From contig JAZARR010000183.1 of assembly GCA_037389465.1 (NCBI GenBank), positions 32,501 through 96,500 on the forward strand: a stretch of 64,000 bases of DNA, in the 5' to 3' direction. This document shows positions 1-13,002 of this stretch, piece by piece. Position numbers and translations under genes: made by a program. The first letter of the stretch is position 1. Each line of letters starts with the position of its first letter. The notes below the pieces were generated by a model that was not told the DNA's origin, searched no databases, and saw only the letters and a list, made by a program, of their open reading frames with translations. The stretch is from Baylisascaris procyonis. Its lineage: Eukaryota; Nematoda; Chromadorea; Rhabditida; Ascarididae.

Positions 1-3000
1 TGTCTGTGTGCGTGTCTGTGTGTGTCTGTGTCTGTGCGTCTGTGTGTCTGTGTGCGTGTCTGTGTGTGTCTGTGTCTGTGCGTCTGTGTGTCTGTGTCTG
101 TGCGTCTGTGTCTGTGTGCGTGTCTGCGTCTGTGCGTCTGTGTGTCTGTGTCTGTGCGTCTGTGTGTCTATGTGTCTCTGTGTCTGTGTCTGTGCGTCTG
201 TGTGTCTGCCTGTGCGTCTCTGTCTCTGTGTGCGTGTCTGTGTGTGTGCGTCTGTGTCTGTGTCTGTGCGTCTGTGTGTCTGTGTACGTGTGTCTGTGTG
301 TGTCTGTTTGTCTGTGTGCGTGTCTGTGTGTGTCCGTGTCTGTGCGTCTGTGTGTCTGTGCGCGTGTGTCTGTGTGTCTGTGTGCGTGTCTGTGTGTGTC
401 CTTGTCTGTCTGCGTGTCTGTGCCTGTGCGTCTGTGTGTCCGTGTACGTGTGTCTGTGTGTGTCTTCATACGTGTGTCTGCGTGTGTCTGTGCGTCTGTG
501 TGTCTGTGTTCGTGTCTGTGTGTGTCTGTCTGTGCGTCTGTGTGTCTGTCTGTGCGTCCGTGTGTCTGTGTGCGTGTCTGTGTCTGTGCGTCTGTGTTTC
601 TGTGTCTGTGCGTCTGTGTGTCTGTGTACGTGTGTCTGTGTGTGTCTGTCCGTCTGTGTGTCTGTGTTCGTGTCTGTGTGTGTCTGTCTGTGCGTCTGTG
701 TGTCTGTCTGTGCGTCCGTGTGTCTGTGTGCGTGTCTGTGTCTGTGCGTCTGTGTTTCTGTGTCTGTGCGTCTGTGTGTCTATGTACGTGTGTCTGTGTG
801 TGTCTGTGCGTCTGTGTGTCTGTGTTCGTGTCTGTGTGTGTCTGTGTCTGTGCGTCTGTGTGTCTGTGTCTGTGCGTCTCTGTGTCTGTGTGCGTGTCTG
901 TGTGTGTGCGTCTCTGTGTCTGTGTCTGTGCGTCTGTGTGTCTGTGTACGTGTGCATGTGTGTCTGTGCGTCTGTGTCTGTGCACGTGTGTCTGTGTGTG
1001 TCTCTGTCTGTGTGCGTGTCTCTGTGTGTCTGTGTCTGTGCGTCTGTCTGTGTCTGCGTGTGTCTGTGTGTCTGTGTGCGTGTCTGTGTCTGTGCGTCTG
1101 TGTGTCTGTGTCTGTGCGTCTGTGTGTCTGTGTGCGTGTGTCTGCGTGTGTCTGTGCGTCTGTGTGTCTGTGTACGTGCGTCTGTGTGTGTCTGTGTGTC
1201 TGTGTGCGTGTCTGTGTGTGTGCGTCTCTGTGTCTGTGTCTGTGCGTCTGTGTGTCTGTGTACGTGTGTCTGTGTGTCTGTGTGCGTGTCTGTGTGCGTG
1301 CGTCTCTGTGTCTGTGTCTGTGCGTCTGTGTGTCTGTGTACGTGTGTATGCGTGTGTCCGTGCGTCTGTGTGTCTGTGTGCGTGTCTGTGCGTGTCTGTG
1401 TCTGTGCGTCTGTGTGTCTGTGTACGTGCGTCTGTGTGTGTCTGCGTGTCTGTGTGCGTGTCTGTGTGTGTCTGTGTCTGTGCGTCTGTGTGTCTGTGTG
1501 CGTGTCTGTGACTGTGCGTCTGTGTGTCTGTCTGTGCGTCTGTGTGTCTGTGTGCGTGTGTCTGCGTGTGTCTGTGTGTCTGTGTGTGTCTGTGTACGTG
1601 TGTCTGTGCGTCTGTGTGTCTGTGTGTCTGCGTACGTGTGTCTGTGCGTCTGTGTGTCCGTGTACGTGTGTCTGTGTGTCTGTGCACGTGTGTCTGTGTG
1701 TGTCCGTGTGTCTGTGTGCGTGTCTGTGTGTGTCTGTGTCTGTGCGTCTGTGTGTCTGTGTACGTGTGCATGTGTGTCTGTGCGTCTGTGTGTGTACGTG
1801 TGTCTGTGTGTGTCTGTGTGTCTGTGTGCGTGTCTGTGTGTGTCTGTGTCTGTGTGTGTCTGTGTCTGTGCGTCTGTCTGTGTCTGTGCGTCTGTGTGTC
1901 TGTGTGCGTGTCTGTGTCTGTGCGTCTGTGTGTCTGTGTCTGTGCGTCTGTGTGTCTGTGTACGTGCGTCTGTGTGTGTCTGTGTGTCTGTGTGCGTGTG
2001 TGTGTGTGCGTCTCTGTGTCTGTGTCTGTGCGTCTGTGTCTGTGTACGTGTGTATGCGTGTGTCTGTGCGTCTGTGTGTCTGTGTGCGTGTCTGTGCGTG
2101 TCTGTGTCTGTGCGTCTGTGTCTGTGTACGTGTGTCTGTGTGTGTCTGCGTGTCTGTGTGCGTGTCTGTGTGTGTCTGTGTCTGTGCGTCTGTGTGTCTG
2201 TGCGTCTGTGTGTCTGTGTGCGTGTCTGTGACTGTGCGTCTGTGTGTCTGTGTCTGTGCGTCTGTGTGTCTGTGTGCGTGTGTCTGCGTGTGTCTGTGTG
2301 TCTGTGTGTGTCTGTGTACGTGTGTCTGTGCGTCTGTGTGTCTGTGTGTCTGCGTACGTGTGTCTGTGCGTCTGTGTGTCTGTGTACGTGTGTCTGTGTG
2401 TCTGTGCACGTGTGTCTGTGTGTGCCCGTGTGTCTGTGTGCGTGTCTGTGTGTGTCTGTGTCTGTGCGTCTGTGTGTCTGTGTGCGTGTCTGTGTGTGTC
2501 TGTGTCTGTGCGTCTGTGTGTCTGTGTGCGTGTCTGTGTGTGTGCGTCTCTGTGTCTGTGTCTGTGCGTCTGTGTGTCTGTGTACGTGTGCATGTGTGTA
2601 TGTGCGTCTGTGTCTGTGTACGTGTGTCTGTGTGTGTCTGCGTGTCTGTGTGCGTGTCTGTGTGTGTCTGTGTCTGTGCGTCTGTCTGCGTCTGTGCGTC
2701 TGTGTGTCTGTGTGCGTGTCTGTGTCTGTGCGTCTGTGTGTCTGTGTCTGTGCGTCTGTGTGTCTGTGTGCGTGTGTCTGCGTGTGTCTGTGCGTCTGTG
2801 TGTCTGTGTACGTGCGTCTGTGTGTGTCTGTGTGTCTGTGTGCGTGTCTGTGTGTGTGCGTCTCTGTGTCTGTGTCTGTGCGTCTGTGTGTCTGTGTACG
2901 TGTGTCTGCGTGTGTCTGTGTGTCTGTGTGCGTGTCTGTGTGCGTGCGTCTCTGTGTCTGTGCGTCTGTGTCTGTGTACGTGTGTCTGTGTGTGTCTGCG

Positions 3001-3682
3001 TGTCTGTGTGCGTGTCTGTGTGTGTCTGTGTCTGTGCGTCTGTCTGTGTCTGTGCGTCTGTGTGTCTGTGTGCGTGTCTGTGACTGTGCGTCTGTGTGTC
3101 TGTGTCTGTGCGTCCGTGTGTCTGTGTGCGTGTGTCTGTGTGTCTGTGTGTGTCCGTGTACGTGTGTCTGTGCGTCTGTGTGTCTGTGTACGTGTGTCTG
3201 TGTGTCTGTGCACGTGTGTCTGTGTGTGTCCGTGTGTCTGTGTGCGTGTCTGTGTGTGTCTGTGTCTGTGCGTCTGTGTGTCTGTGTGCGTGTCTGTGTG
3301 TGTCTGTGTCTGTGCGTCTGTGTGTCTGTGTCTGTGCGTCTGTGTCTGTGTGCGTGTCTGCGTCTGTGCGTCTGTGTGTCTGTGTCTGTGCGTCTGTGTG
3401 TCTGTGCACGTGTGTCTGTGTGTGTCTGTGTCTGTGTGCGTGTCTGTGTGTGTCTGTGTCTGTGCGTCTGTCTGTGTCTGTGCGTCTGTGTCTGTGTACG
3501 TGTGTGTGCGTGTGTCTGTGCGTCTGTGTGTCTGTGTGCGTGTCTGTGCGTGTGTGTCTGTGCGTCTGTGTCTGTGTACGTGTGTCTGTGTGTGTCTGCG
3601 TGTCTGTGTGCGTGTCTGTGTGTGTCTGTGTCTGTGCGTCTGTCTGTGTCTGTGCGTCTGTGTGTCTGTGTGCGTGTCTGTG

Positions 3683-6600
3683 ACTGTGCGTCTGTGTGTC
3701 TGTGTCTGTGCGTCTGTGTGTCTGTGTGCGTGTGTCTGCGTGTGTCTGTGTGTCTGTGTGTGTCTGTGTACGTGTGTCTCTGCGTCTGTGTGTCTGTGTG
3801 TCTGCGTACGTGTGTCTGTGCGTCTGTGTCTCTGTGTACGTGTGTCTGTGTGTCTGTGCACGTGTGTCTGTGTGTGTCCGTGTGTCTGTGTGCGTGTCTG
3901 TGTGTGTCTGTGTCTGTGCGTCTGTGTGTCTGTGTGTGTGCGTCTGTGTGTCTATGTGTCTGTGTGTCTGTGTCTGTGCATCTGTGTGTCTGTGCACGTG
4001 TGTCTGTGTGTGTGCGTCTCTGTGTCTGTGTCTGTGCGTCTGTGTGTCTGTGTCTGTGCGTCTGTGTGTCTGTGTGCATGTCTGTGTGTGTGCGGCTCTG
4101 TGTCTGTGTCTGTGCGTCTGTGCGTCTGTGTACGTGTGCATGTGTGTCTGTGCGTCTGTGTGTCTGTGTGTGTCTGTGTGTCTGTGTGCGTGTCTGTGTG
4201 TGTCTGTGTCTGTGCGTCTGTCTGTGTGTGTGCGTCTGTGTGTCTGTGTACGTGTGTCTGTGTGTCTGTGCGTCTGTGTGTCTGTGTACGTGTCTGTGCC
4301 TGCGCGTCTGTGTGTCTGTGTCTTTGCGTGTGTGTCTGTGTACGTGTGTCTGTGTGTCTGTATCTGTGTGTCTGTGTGGGTGTCTGTGTCTGTGTGTCTG
4401 TGTACGTGTGTCTGTTTGCGTCTGTGTCTGTGTGCGTGTCTGTGTCTGTGCGTCTCTGTGTCTGTGTCTGTGCGTCTGTGTGTCTGTGTACGTGTGTCTG
4501 TGCGTGTCTGTGTGTGTCTGTGTCTGTGTGTCTGTGTGGGTGTCTGTGTGTGTCTGTGTCTGTGCCTCTGTGTGTCTGTGTGCGTGTCTGTGTCTGTGCG
4601 TCTGCGTGTCTGTGTCTGTGCGTCTGTGTGTCCGTGCCTGTGCGTCTGTGTCTGTGCGCGTGTGTCTGTGTGTCTGTGTGCGTGTCTGTGTGTGTCCGTG
4701 TCTGTGCCTGCGCGTCTCTGTGTCTGTGTCTGTGCGTCTGTGTGTCCGTGTACGTGTGTCTGTGTGCGTCTGTGTGTCTGTGTTCGTGTCTGTGTGTGTC
4801 TGTCTGTGCGTCTGTGTGTCTGTCTGTGCGTCCGTGTGTCTGTGTGCGTGTCTGTGTCTGTGCGTCTGTGTTTCTGTGTCTGTGCGTCTGTGTGTCTGTG
4901 TACGTGTGTCTGTGTGTGTCTGTGCGTCTGTGTGTCTGTGTTCGTGTCTGTGTGTGTCTGTCTGTGCGTCTGTGTGTCTGTCTGTGCGTCCGTGTGTCTG
5001 TGTGCGTGTCTGTGTCTGTGCGTCTGTGTTTCTGTGTCTGTGCGTCTGTGTGTCTGTGTACGTGTGTCTGTGTGTGTCTGTGCGTCTGTGTGTCTGTGTT
5101 CGTGTCTGTGTGTGTCTGTGTCTGTGCGTCTGTGTGTCTGTGTCTGTGCGTCTCTGTGTCTGTGTGCGTGTCTGTGTGTGTGCATTTCTGTGTCTGTGTC
5201 TGTGCGTCTGTGTGTCTGTGTACGTGTGCATGTGTGTCTGTGCGTCTGTGTCTGTGCACGTGTGTCTGTGTGTGTCTCTGTCTGTGTGCGTGTCTCTGTG
5301 TGTCTGTGTCTGTGCGTCTGTCTGTGTCTGCGTGTGTCTGTGTGTCTGTGTGCGTGTCTGTGTCTGTGCGTCTGTGTGTCTGTGTGCGTGTCTGTGTGTG
5401 TCTGTGTCTGTGCGTCTGTGTGTCTGTGTGCGTGTCTGTGTGTGTGCGTCTCTGTGTCTGTGTCTGTGCGTCTGTGTGTCTGTGTACGTGTGCATGTGTG
5501 TCTGTGCGTCTGTGTGTCTGTGTACGTGTGTCTGTGTGTCTGTGCGTCTGTGTCTGTGTACGTGTGTATGCGTGTGTCTGTGCGTCTGTGTGTCTGTGTG
5601 CGTTTCTGTGTGTCTGTGTCTGTGCGTCTGTGTGTCTGTCTGTGCGTCTGTGTGTCTGTGCACGTGTGTCTGTGTGTGTCCGTGTGTCTGTGTGCGTGTG
5701 TATGTGTGTCTGTGTCTGTGTCTGTGCGTCTGTGTGTCTGCCTGTGCGTCTCTGTCTCTGTGTGCGTGTCTGTGTGTGTCCGTCTGTGTCTGTGTCTGTG
5801 CGTCTGTGTGTCTGTGTACGTGTGTCTGTGTGTGTCTGTTTGTCTGTGTGCGTGTCTGTGTGTGTCCGTGTCTGTGCGTCTGTGTGTCTGTGCGCGTGTG
5901 TCTGTGTGTCTGTGTGCGTGTCTGTGTGTTTCCTTGTCTGTCTGCGTGTCTGTGCCTGTGCGTCTGTGTGTCCGTGTACGTGTGTCTGTGTGCGTCTGTG
6001 TGTCTGTGTTCGTGTCTGTGTGTGTCTGTCTGTGCGTCTGTGTGTCTGTCTGTGCGTCCGTGTGTCTGTGTGCGTGTCTGTGTCTGTGCGTCTGTGTTTC
6101 TGTGTCTGTGCGTCTGTGTGTCTGTGTACGTGTGTCTGTGTGTGTCTGTGCGTCTGTGTGTCTGTGTTCGTGTCTGTGTGTGTCTGTGTCTGTGCGTCTG
6201 TGTGTCTGTGTCTGTGCGTCTCTGTGTCTGTGTGCGTGTCTGTGTGTGTGCGTCTCTGTGTCTGTGTCTGTGCGTCTGTGTGTCTGTGTACGTGTGCATG
6301 TGTGTCTGTGCGTCTGTGTCTGTGCACGTGTGTCTGTGTGTGTCTCTGTCTGTGTGCGTGTCTCTGTGTGTCTGTGTCTGTGCGTCTGTCTGTGTCTGCG
6401 TGTGTCTGTGTGTCTGTGTGCGTGTCTGTGTCTGTGCGTCTGTGTGTCTGTGTCTGTGCGTCTGTGTGTCTGTGTGCGTGTGTCTGCGTGTGTCTGTGCG
6501 TCTGTGTGTCTGTGTACGTGCGTCTGTGTGTGTCTGCGTGTCTGTGTGCGTGTCTGTGTGTGTCTGTGTCTGTGCGTCTGTGTGTCTGTGTGCGTGTCTG

Positions 6601-9600
6601 TGTCTGTGCGTCTGTGTGTCTGTCTGTGCGTCTGTGTGTCTGTGTGCGTGTGTCTGCGTGTGTCTGTGTGTCTGTGTGTGTCTGTGTACGTGTGTCTGTG
6701 CGTCTGTGTGTCTGTGTGTCTGCGTACGTGTGTCTGTGCGTCTGTGTGTCTGTGTACGTGTGTCTGTGTGTCTGTGCACGTGTGTCTGTGTGTGTCCGTG
6801 TGTCTGTGTGCGTGTCTGTGTGTGTCTGTGTCTGTGCGTCTGTGTGTCTGTGTACGTGTGCATGTGTGTCTGTGCGTCTGTGTGTGTACGTGTGTCTGTG
6901 TGTGTCTGTGTGTCTGTGTGCGTGTCTGTGTGTGTCTGTGTCTGTGCGTCTGTGTCTGTGTGCGTGTCTGTGTCTGTGTGTCTGTGTGTCTGTGTCTGTG
7001 CGTCTGTGTGTCTATGTGTCTGTGTGTCTGTGTCTGTGCGTCTGTGTGTCTGTGCACGTGTGTCTGTGTGTGTCCGTGTCTGTGTGCGTGTCTGTGTGTG
7101 TCTGTGTCTGTGCGTCTGTCTGTGTCTGTGCGTCTGTGTGTCTGTGTGCGTGTCTGTGTCTGTGCGTCTGTGTGTCTGTGTCTGTGCGTCTGTGTGTCTG
7201 TGTACGTGCGTCTGTGTGTGTCTGTGTGTCTGTGTGCGTGTGTGTGTGTGCGTCTCTGTGTCTGTGTCTGTGCGTCTGTGTCTGTGTACGTGTGTATGCG
7301 TGTGTCTGTGCGTCTGTGTGTCTGTGTGCGTGTCTGTGCGTGTCTGTGTCTGTGCGTCTGTGTCTGTGTACGTGTGTCTGTGTGTGTCTGCGTGTCTGTG
7401 TGCGTGTCTGTGTGTGTCTGTGTCTGTGCGTCTGTGTGTCTGTGCGTCTGTGTGTCTGTGTGCGTGTCTGTGACTGTGCGTCTGTGTGTCTGTGTCTGTG
7501 CGTCTGTGTGTCTGTGTGCGTGTGTCTGCGTGTGTCTGTGTGTCTGTGTGTGTCTGTGTACGTGTGTCTGTGCGTCTGTGTGTCTGTGTGTCTGCGTACG
7601 TGTGTCTGTGCGTCTGTGTGTCTGTGTACGTGTGTCTGTGTGTCTGTGCACGTGTGTCTGTGTGTGCCCGTGTGTCTGTGTGCGTGTCTGTGTGTGTCTG
7701 TGTCTGTGCGTCTGTGTGTCTGTGTGCGTGTCTGTGTGTGTCTGTGTCTGTGCGTCTGTGTGTCTGTGTGCGTGTCTGTGTGTGTGCGTCTCTGTGTCTG
7801 TGTCTGTGCGTCTGTGTGTCTGTGTACGTGTGCATGTGTGTATGTGCGTCTGTGTCTGTGTACGTGTGTCTGTGTGTGTCTGCGTGTCTGTGTGCGTGTC
7901 TGTGTGTGTCTGTGTCTGTGCGTCTGTCTGCGTCTGTGCGTCTGTGTGTCTGTGTGCGTGTCTGTGTCTGTGCGTCTGTGTGTCTGTGTCTGTGCGTCTG
8001 TGTGTCTGTGTGCGTGTGTCTGCGTGTGTCTGTGCGTCTGTGTGTCTGTGTACGTGCGTCTGTGTGTGTCTGTGTGTCTGTGTGCGTGTCTGTGTGTGTG
8101 CGTCTCTGTGTCTGTGTCTGTGCGTCTGTGTGTCTGTGTACGTGTGTCTGCGTGTGTCTGTGTGTCTGTGTGCGTGTCTGTGTGCGTGCGTCTCTGTGTC
8201 TGTGCGTCTGTGTCTGTGTACGTGTGTCTGTGTGTGTCTGCGTGTCTGTGTGCGTGTCTGTGTGTGTCTGTGTCTGTGCGTCTGTCTGTGTCTGTGCGTC
8301 TGTGTGTCTGTGTGCGTGTCTGTGACTGTGCGTCTGTGTGTCTGTGTCTGTGCGTCCGTGTGTCTGTGTGCGTGTGTCTGTGTGTCTGTGTGTGTCCGTG
8401 TACGTGTGTCTGTGCGTCTGTGTGTCTGTGTACGTGTGTCTGTGTGTCTGTGCACGTGTGTCTGTGTGTGTCCGTGTGTCTGTGTGCGTGTCTGTGTGTG
8501 TCTGTGTCTGTGCGTCTGTGTGTCTGTGTGCGTGTCTGTGTGTGTCTGTGTCTGTGCGTCTGTGTGTCTGTGTCTGTGCGTCTGTGTCTGTGTGCGTGTC
8601 TGCGTCTGTGCGTCTGTGTGTCTGTGTCTGTGCGTCTGTGTGTCTGTGCACGTGTGTCTGTGTGTGTCTGTGTCTGTGTGCGTGTCTGTGTGTGTCTGTG
8701 TCTGTGCGTCTGTCTGTGTCTGTGCGTCTGTGTCTGTGTACGTGTGTATGCGTGTGTCTGTGCGTCTGTGTGTCTGTGTGCGTGTCTGTGCGTGTGTGTG
8801 TCTGTGCGTCTGTGTCTGTGTACGTGTGTCTGTGTGTGTCTGCGTGTCTGTGTGCGTGTCTGTGTGTGTCTGTGTCTGTGCGTCTGTCTGTGTCTGTGCG
8901 TCTGTGTGTCTGTGTGCGTGTCTGTGACTGTGCGTCTGTGTGTCTGTGTCTGTGCGTCTGTGTGTCTGTGTGCGTGTGTCTGCGTGTGTCTGTGTGTCTG
9001 TGTGTGTCTGTGTACGTGTGTCTCTGCGTCTGTGTGTCTGTGTGTCTGCGTACGTGTGTCTGTGCGTCTGTGTCTCTGTGTACGTGTGTCTGTGTGTCTG
9101 TGCACGTGTGTCTGTGTGTGTCCGTGTGTCTGTGTGCGTGTCTGTGTGTGTCTGTGTCTGTGCGTCTGTGTGTCTGTGTGTGTGCGTCTGTGTGTCTGTG
9201 TGTCTGTGTGTCTGTGTCTGTGCGTCTGTGTGTCTGTGCACGTGTGTCTGTGTGTGTGCGTCTCTGTGTCTGTGTCTGTGCGTCTGTGTGTCTGTGTCTG
9301 TGCGTCTGTGTGTCTGTGTGCATGTCTGTGTGTGTGCGGCTCTGTGTCTGTGTCTGTGCGTCTGTGCGTCTGTGTACGTGTGCATGTGTGTCTGTGCGTC
9401 TGTGTGTCTGTGTGTGTCTGTGTGTCTGTGTGCGTGTCTGTGTGTGTCTGTGTCTGTGCGTCTGTCTGTGTGTGTGCGTCTGTGTGTCTGTGTACGTGTG
9501 TCTGTGTGTCTGTGCGTCTGTGTGTCTGTGTACGTGTCTGTGCCTGCGCGTCTGTGTGTCTGTGTCTTTGCGTGTGTGTCTGTGTACGTGTGTCTGTGTG

Positions 9601-12600
9601 TCTGTGTCTGTGTGTCTGTGTGGGTGTCTGTGTCTGTGTGTCTGTGTACGTGTGTCTGTTTGCGTCTGTGTCTGTGTGCGTGTCTGTGTCTGTGCGTCTC
9701 TGTGTCTGTGTCTGTGCGTCTGTGTGTCTGTGTACGTGTGTCTGTGCGTGTCTGTGTGTGTCTGTGTCTGTGTGTCTGTGTGGGTGTCTGTGTGTGTCTG
9801 TGTCTGTGCCTCTGTGTGTCTGTGTGCGTGTCTGTGTCTGTGCGTCTGCGTGTCTGTGTCTGTGCGTCTGTGTGTCCGTGCCTGTGCGTCTGTGTCTGTG
9901 CGCGTGTGTCTGTGTGTCTGTGTGCGTGTCTGTGTGTGTCCGTGTCTGTGCCTGCGCGTCTCTGTGTCTGTGTCTGTGCGTCTGTGTGTCTGTGTACGTG
10001 TGTCTGTGTGCGTCTGTGTGTCTGTGTTCGTGTCTGTGTGTGTCTGTCTGTGCGTCTGTGTGTCTGTCTGTGCGTCCGTGTGTCTGTGTGCGTGTCTGTG
10101 TCTGTGCGTCTGTGTTTCTGTGTCTGTGCGTCTGTGTGTCTGTGTACGTGTGTCTGTGTGTGTCTGTGCGTCTGTGTGTCTGTGTTCGTGTCTGTGTGTG
10201 TCTGTCTGTGCGTCTGTGTGTCTGTCTGTGCGTCCGTGTGTCTGTGTGCGTGTCTGTGTCTGTGCGTCTGTGTTTCTGTGTCTGTGCGTCTGTGTGTCTG
10301 TGTACGTGTGTCTGTGTGTGTCTGTGCGTCTGTGTGTCTGTGTTCGTGTCTGTGTGTGTCTGTGTCTGTGCGTCTGTGTGTCTGTGTCTGTGCGTCTCTG
10401 TGTCTGTGTGCGTGTCTGTGTGTGTGCGTTTCTGTGTCTGTGTCTGTGCGTCTGTGTGTCTGTGTACGTGTGCATGTGTGTCTGTGCGTCTGTGTCTGTG
10501 CACGTGTGTCTGTGTGTGTCTCTGTCTGTGTGCGTGTCTCTGTGTGTCTGTGTCTGTGCGTCTGTCTGTGTCTGCGTGTGTCTGTGTGTCTGTGTGCGTG
10601 TCTGTGTCTGTGCGTCTGTGTGTCTGTGTGCGTGTCTGTGTGTGTCTGTGTCTGTGCGTCTGTGTGTCTGTGTGCGTGTCTGTGTGTGTGCGTCTCTGTG
10701 TCTGTGTCTGTGCGTCTGTGTGTCTGTGTACGTGTGCATGTGTGTCTGTGCGTCTGTCTGTCTGTGTACGTGTGTCTGTGTGTCTGTGCGTCTGTGTCTG
10801 TGTACGTGTGTATGCGTGTGTCTGTGCGTCTGTGTGTCTGTGTGCGTGTCTGTGTGTCTGTGTCTGTGCGTCTGTGTGTCTGTCTGTGCGTCTGTGTGTC
10901 TGTGCACGTGTGTCTGTGTGTGTCCGTGTGTCTGTGTGCGTGTGTATGTGTGTCTGTGTCTGTGTCTGTGCGTCTGTGTGTCTGCCTGTGCGTCTCTGTC
11001 TCTGTGTGCGTGTCTGTGTGTGTCCGTCTGTGTCTGTGTCTGTGCGTCTGTGTGTCTGTGTACGTGTGTCTGTGTGTGTCTGTGTGTCTGTGTGCGTGTC
11101 TGTGTGTGTCTGTGTCTGTGCGTCTGTGTGTCTGTGCGCGTGTGTCTGTGTGTCTGTGTGCGTGTCTGTGTGTGTCTGTGTCTGTCTGCGTGTCTGTGTC
11201 TGTGCGTCTGTGTGTCTGTGTACGTGTGTCTGTGTGCGTCTGTGTGTCTGTGTTCGTGTCTGTGTGTGTCTGTCTGTGCGTCTGTGTGTCTGTCTGTGCG
11301 TCTGTGTGTCTGTGTGCGTGTCTGTGTCTGTGCGTCTGTGTGTCTGTGTCTGTGCGTCTGTGTGTCTGTGTACGTGTGTCTGTGTGTGTCTGTGCGTCTG
11401 TGTGTCTGTGTTCGTGTCTGTGTGTGTCTGTGTCTGTGCGTCTGTGTGTCTGTGTCTGTGCGTCTCTGTGTCTGTGTGCGTGTCTGTGTGTGTGCGTTTC
11501 TGTGTCTGTGTCTGTGCGTCTGTGTGTCTGTGTACGTGTGCATGTGTGTCTGTGCGTCTGTGTCTGTGCACGTGTGTCTGTGTGTGTCTCTGTCTGTGTG
11601 CGTGTCTCTGTGTGTCTGTGTCTGTGCGTCTGTCTGTGTCTGCGTGTGTCTGTGTGTCTGTGTGCGTGTCTGTGTCTGTGCGTCTGTGTGTCTGTGTCTG
11701 TGCGTCTGTGTGTCTGTGTGCGTGTGTCTGCGTGTGTCTGTGCGTCTGTGTGTCTGTGTACGTGCGTCTGTGTGTGTCTGTGTGTCTGTGTGCGTGTCTG
11801 TGTGTGTGCGTCTCTGTGTCTGTGTCTGTGCGTCTGTGTGTCTGTGTACGTGTGTCTGCGTGTGTCTGTGTGTCTGTGTGCGTGTCTGTGTGCGTGCGTC
11901 TCTGTGTCTGTGTCTGTGCGTCTGTGTCTGTGTACGTGTGTATGCGTGTGTCTGTGCGTCTGTGTGTCTGTGTGCGTGTCTGTGCGTGTCTGTGTCTGTG
12001 CGTCTGTGTCTGTGTACGTGTGTCTGTGTGTGTCTGTGTGTCTGTGTGCGTGTCTGTGTCTGTGCGTCTGTGTGTCTGTGTGCGTGTGTCTGCGTGTGTC
12101 TGTGTGTCTGTGTGTGTCTGTGTACGTGTGTCTGTGCGTCTGTGTGTCTGTGTGTCTGCGTACGTGTGTCTGTGCGTCTGTGTGTCTGTGTACGTGTGTC
12201 TGTGTGTCTGTGCACGTGTGTCTGTGTGTGTCCGTGTGTCTGTGTGCGTGTCTGTGTGTGTCTGTGTCTGTGCGTCTGTGTGTCTGTGTGCGTGTCTGTG
12301 TGTCTGTGTCTGTGCGTCTGTGTGTCTGTGTGCGTGTCTGTGTGTGTGCGTCTCTGTGTCTGTGTCTGTGCGTCTGTGTGTCTGTGTACGTGTGCATGTG
12401 TGTCTGTGCGTCTGTGTCTGTGTACGTGTGTCTGTGTGTGTCTGTGTGTCTGTGTGCGTGTCTGTGTGTGTCTGTGTCTGTGCGTCTGTGTGTCTGTGTC
12501 TGTGCGTCTGTGTCTGTGTGCGTGTCTGTGTCTGTGCGTCTGTGTGTCTGTGTCTGTGCGTCTGTGTGTCTGTGTGTCTGTGTCTGTGCGTCTGTGTGTC

Positions 12601-13002
12601 TGTGCACGTGTGTCTGTGTGTGTCTGCGTGTCTGTGTGCGTGTCTGTTGTGTCTGTGTCTGTGCGTCTGTCTGTGTCTGTGCGTCTGTGTGTCTGTGTGC
12701 GTGTCTGTGTCTGTGCGTCTGTGTGTCTGTGTCTGTGCGTCTGTGTGTCTGTGTGCGTGTGTCTGCGTGTGTCTGTGCGTCTGTGTGTCTGTGTCTGTGC
12801 GTCTGTGTGTCTGTGTACGTGTGTCTGCGTGTGTCTGTGTGTCTGTGTGCGTGTCTGTGTGCGTGCGTCTCTGTGTCTGTGCGTCTGTGTCTGTGTACGT
12901 GTGTCTGTGTGTGTCTGCGTGTCTGTGTGCGTGTCTGTGTGTGTCTGTGTCTGTGCGTCTGTCTGTGTCTGTGCGTCTGTGTGTCTGTGTGCGTGTCTGT
13001 GA
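3683..13002. repeat. Large duplicated block inside the array, left copy (~9.3 kb)
   Basis: This block corresponds to 28,056-37,363. From 7,473 on, TGA markers end at 7,473, 8,325, 8,927 and 13,002; the right copy has them at 31,834, 32,686, 33,288 and 37,363, an offset of exactly 24,361 each time. The rare CTGTTGTG variant (12,644 and 37,005) and the GCGGCTC variant (near 9,337 and 33,698) show the same offset. Left of 7,473 the offset becomes 24,373 (for example 3,683 to 28,056), so one net 12-bp indel separates the copies. The boundaries are the outermost shared markers, not mapped breakpoints. Confidence 0.8.
8927..13002. repeat. Copy of a ~5.24-kb higher-order unit
   Basis: Markers at 2,231/3,083/3,683 recur at 7,473/8,325/8,927 (offsets 5,242-5,244), and GCGGCTC occurs at about 4,092 and 9,337 (offset ~5,245). 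The same unit restarts at 28,056 and 33,288 (offset 5,232). A related copy starts at 21,779 with marker spacing 906/602. The unit therefore begins at about 3,683, 8,927, 21,779, 28,056 and 33,288. Copies are diverged and often truncated. Confidence 0.7.
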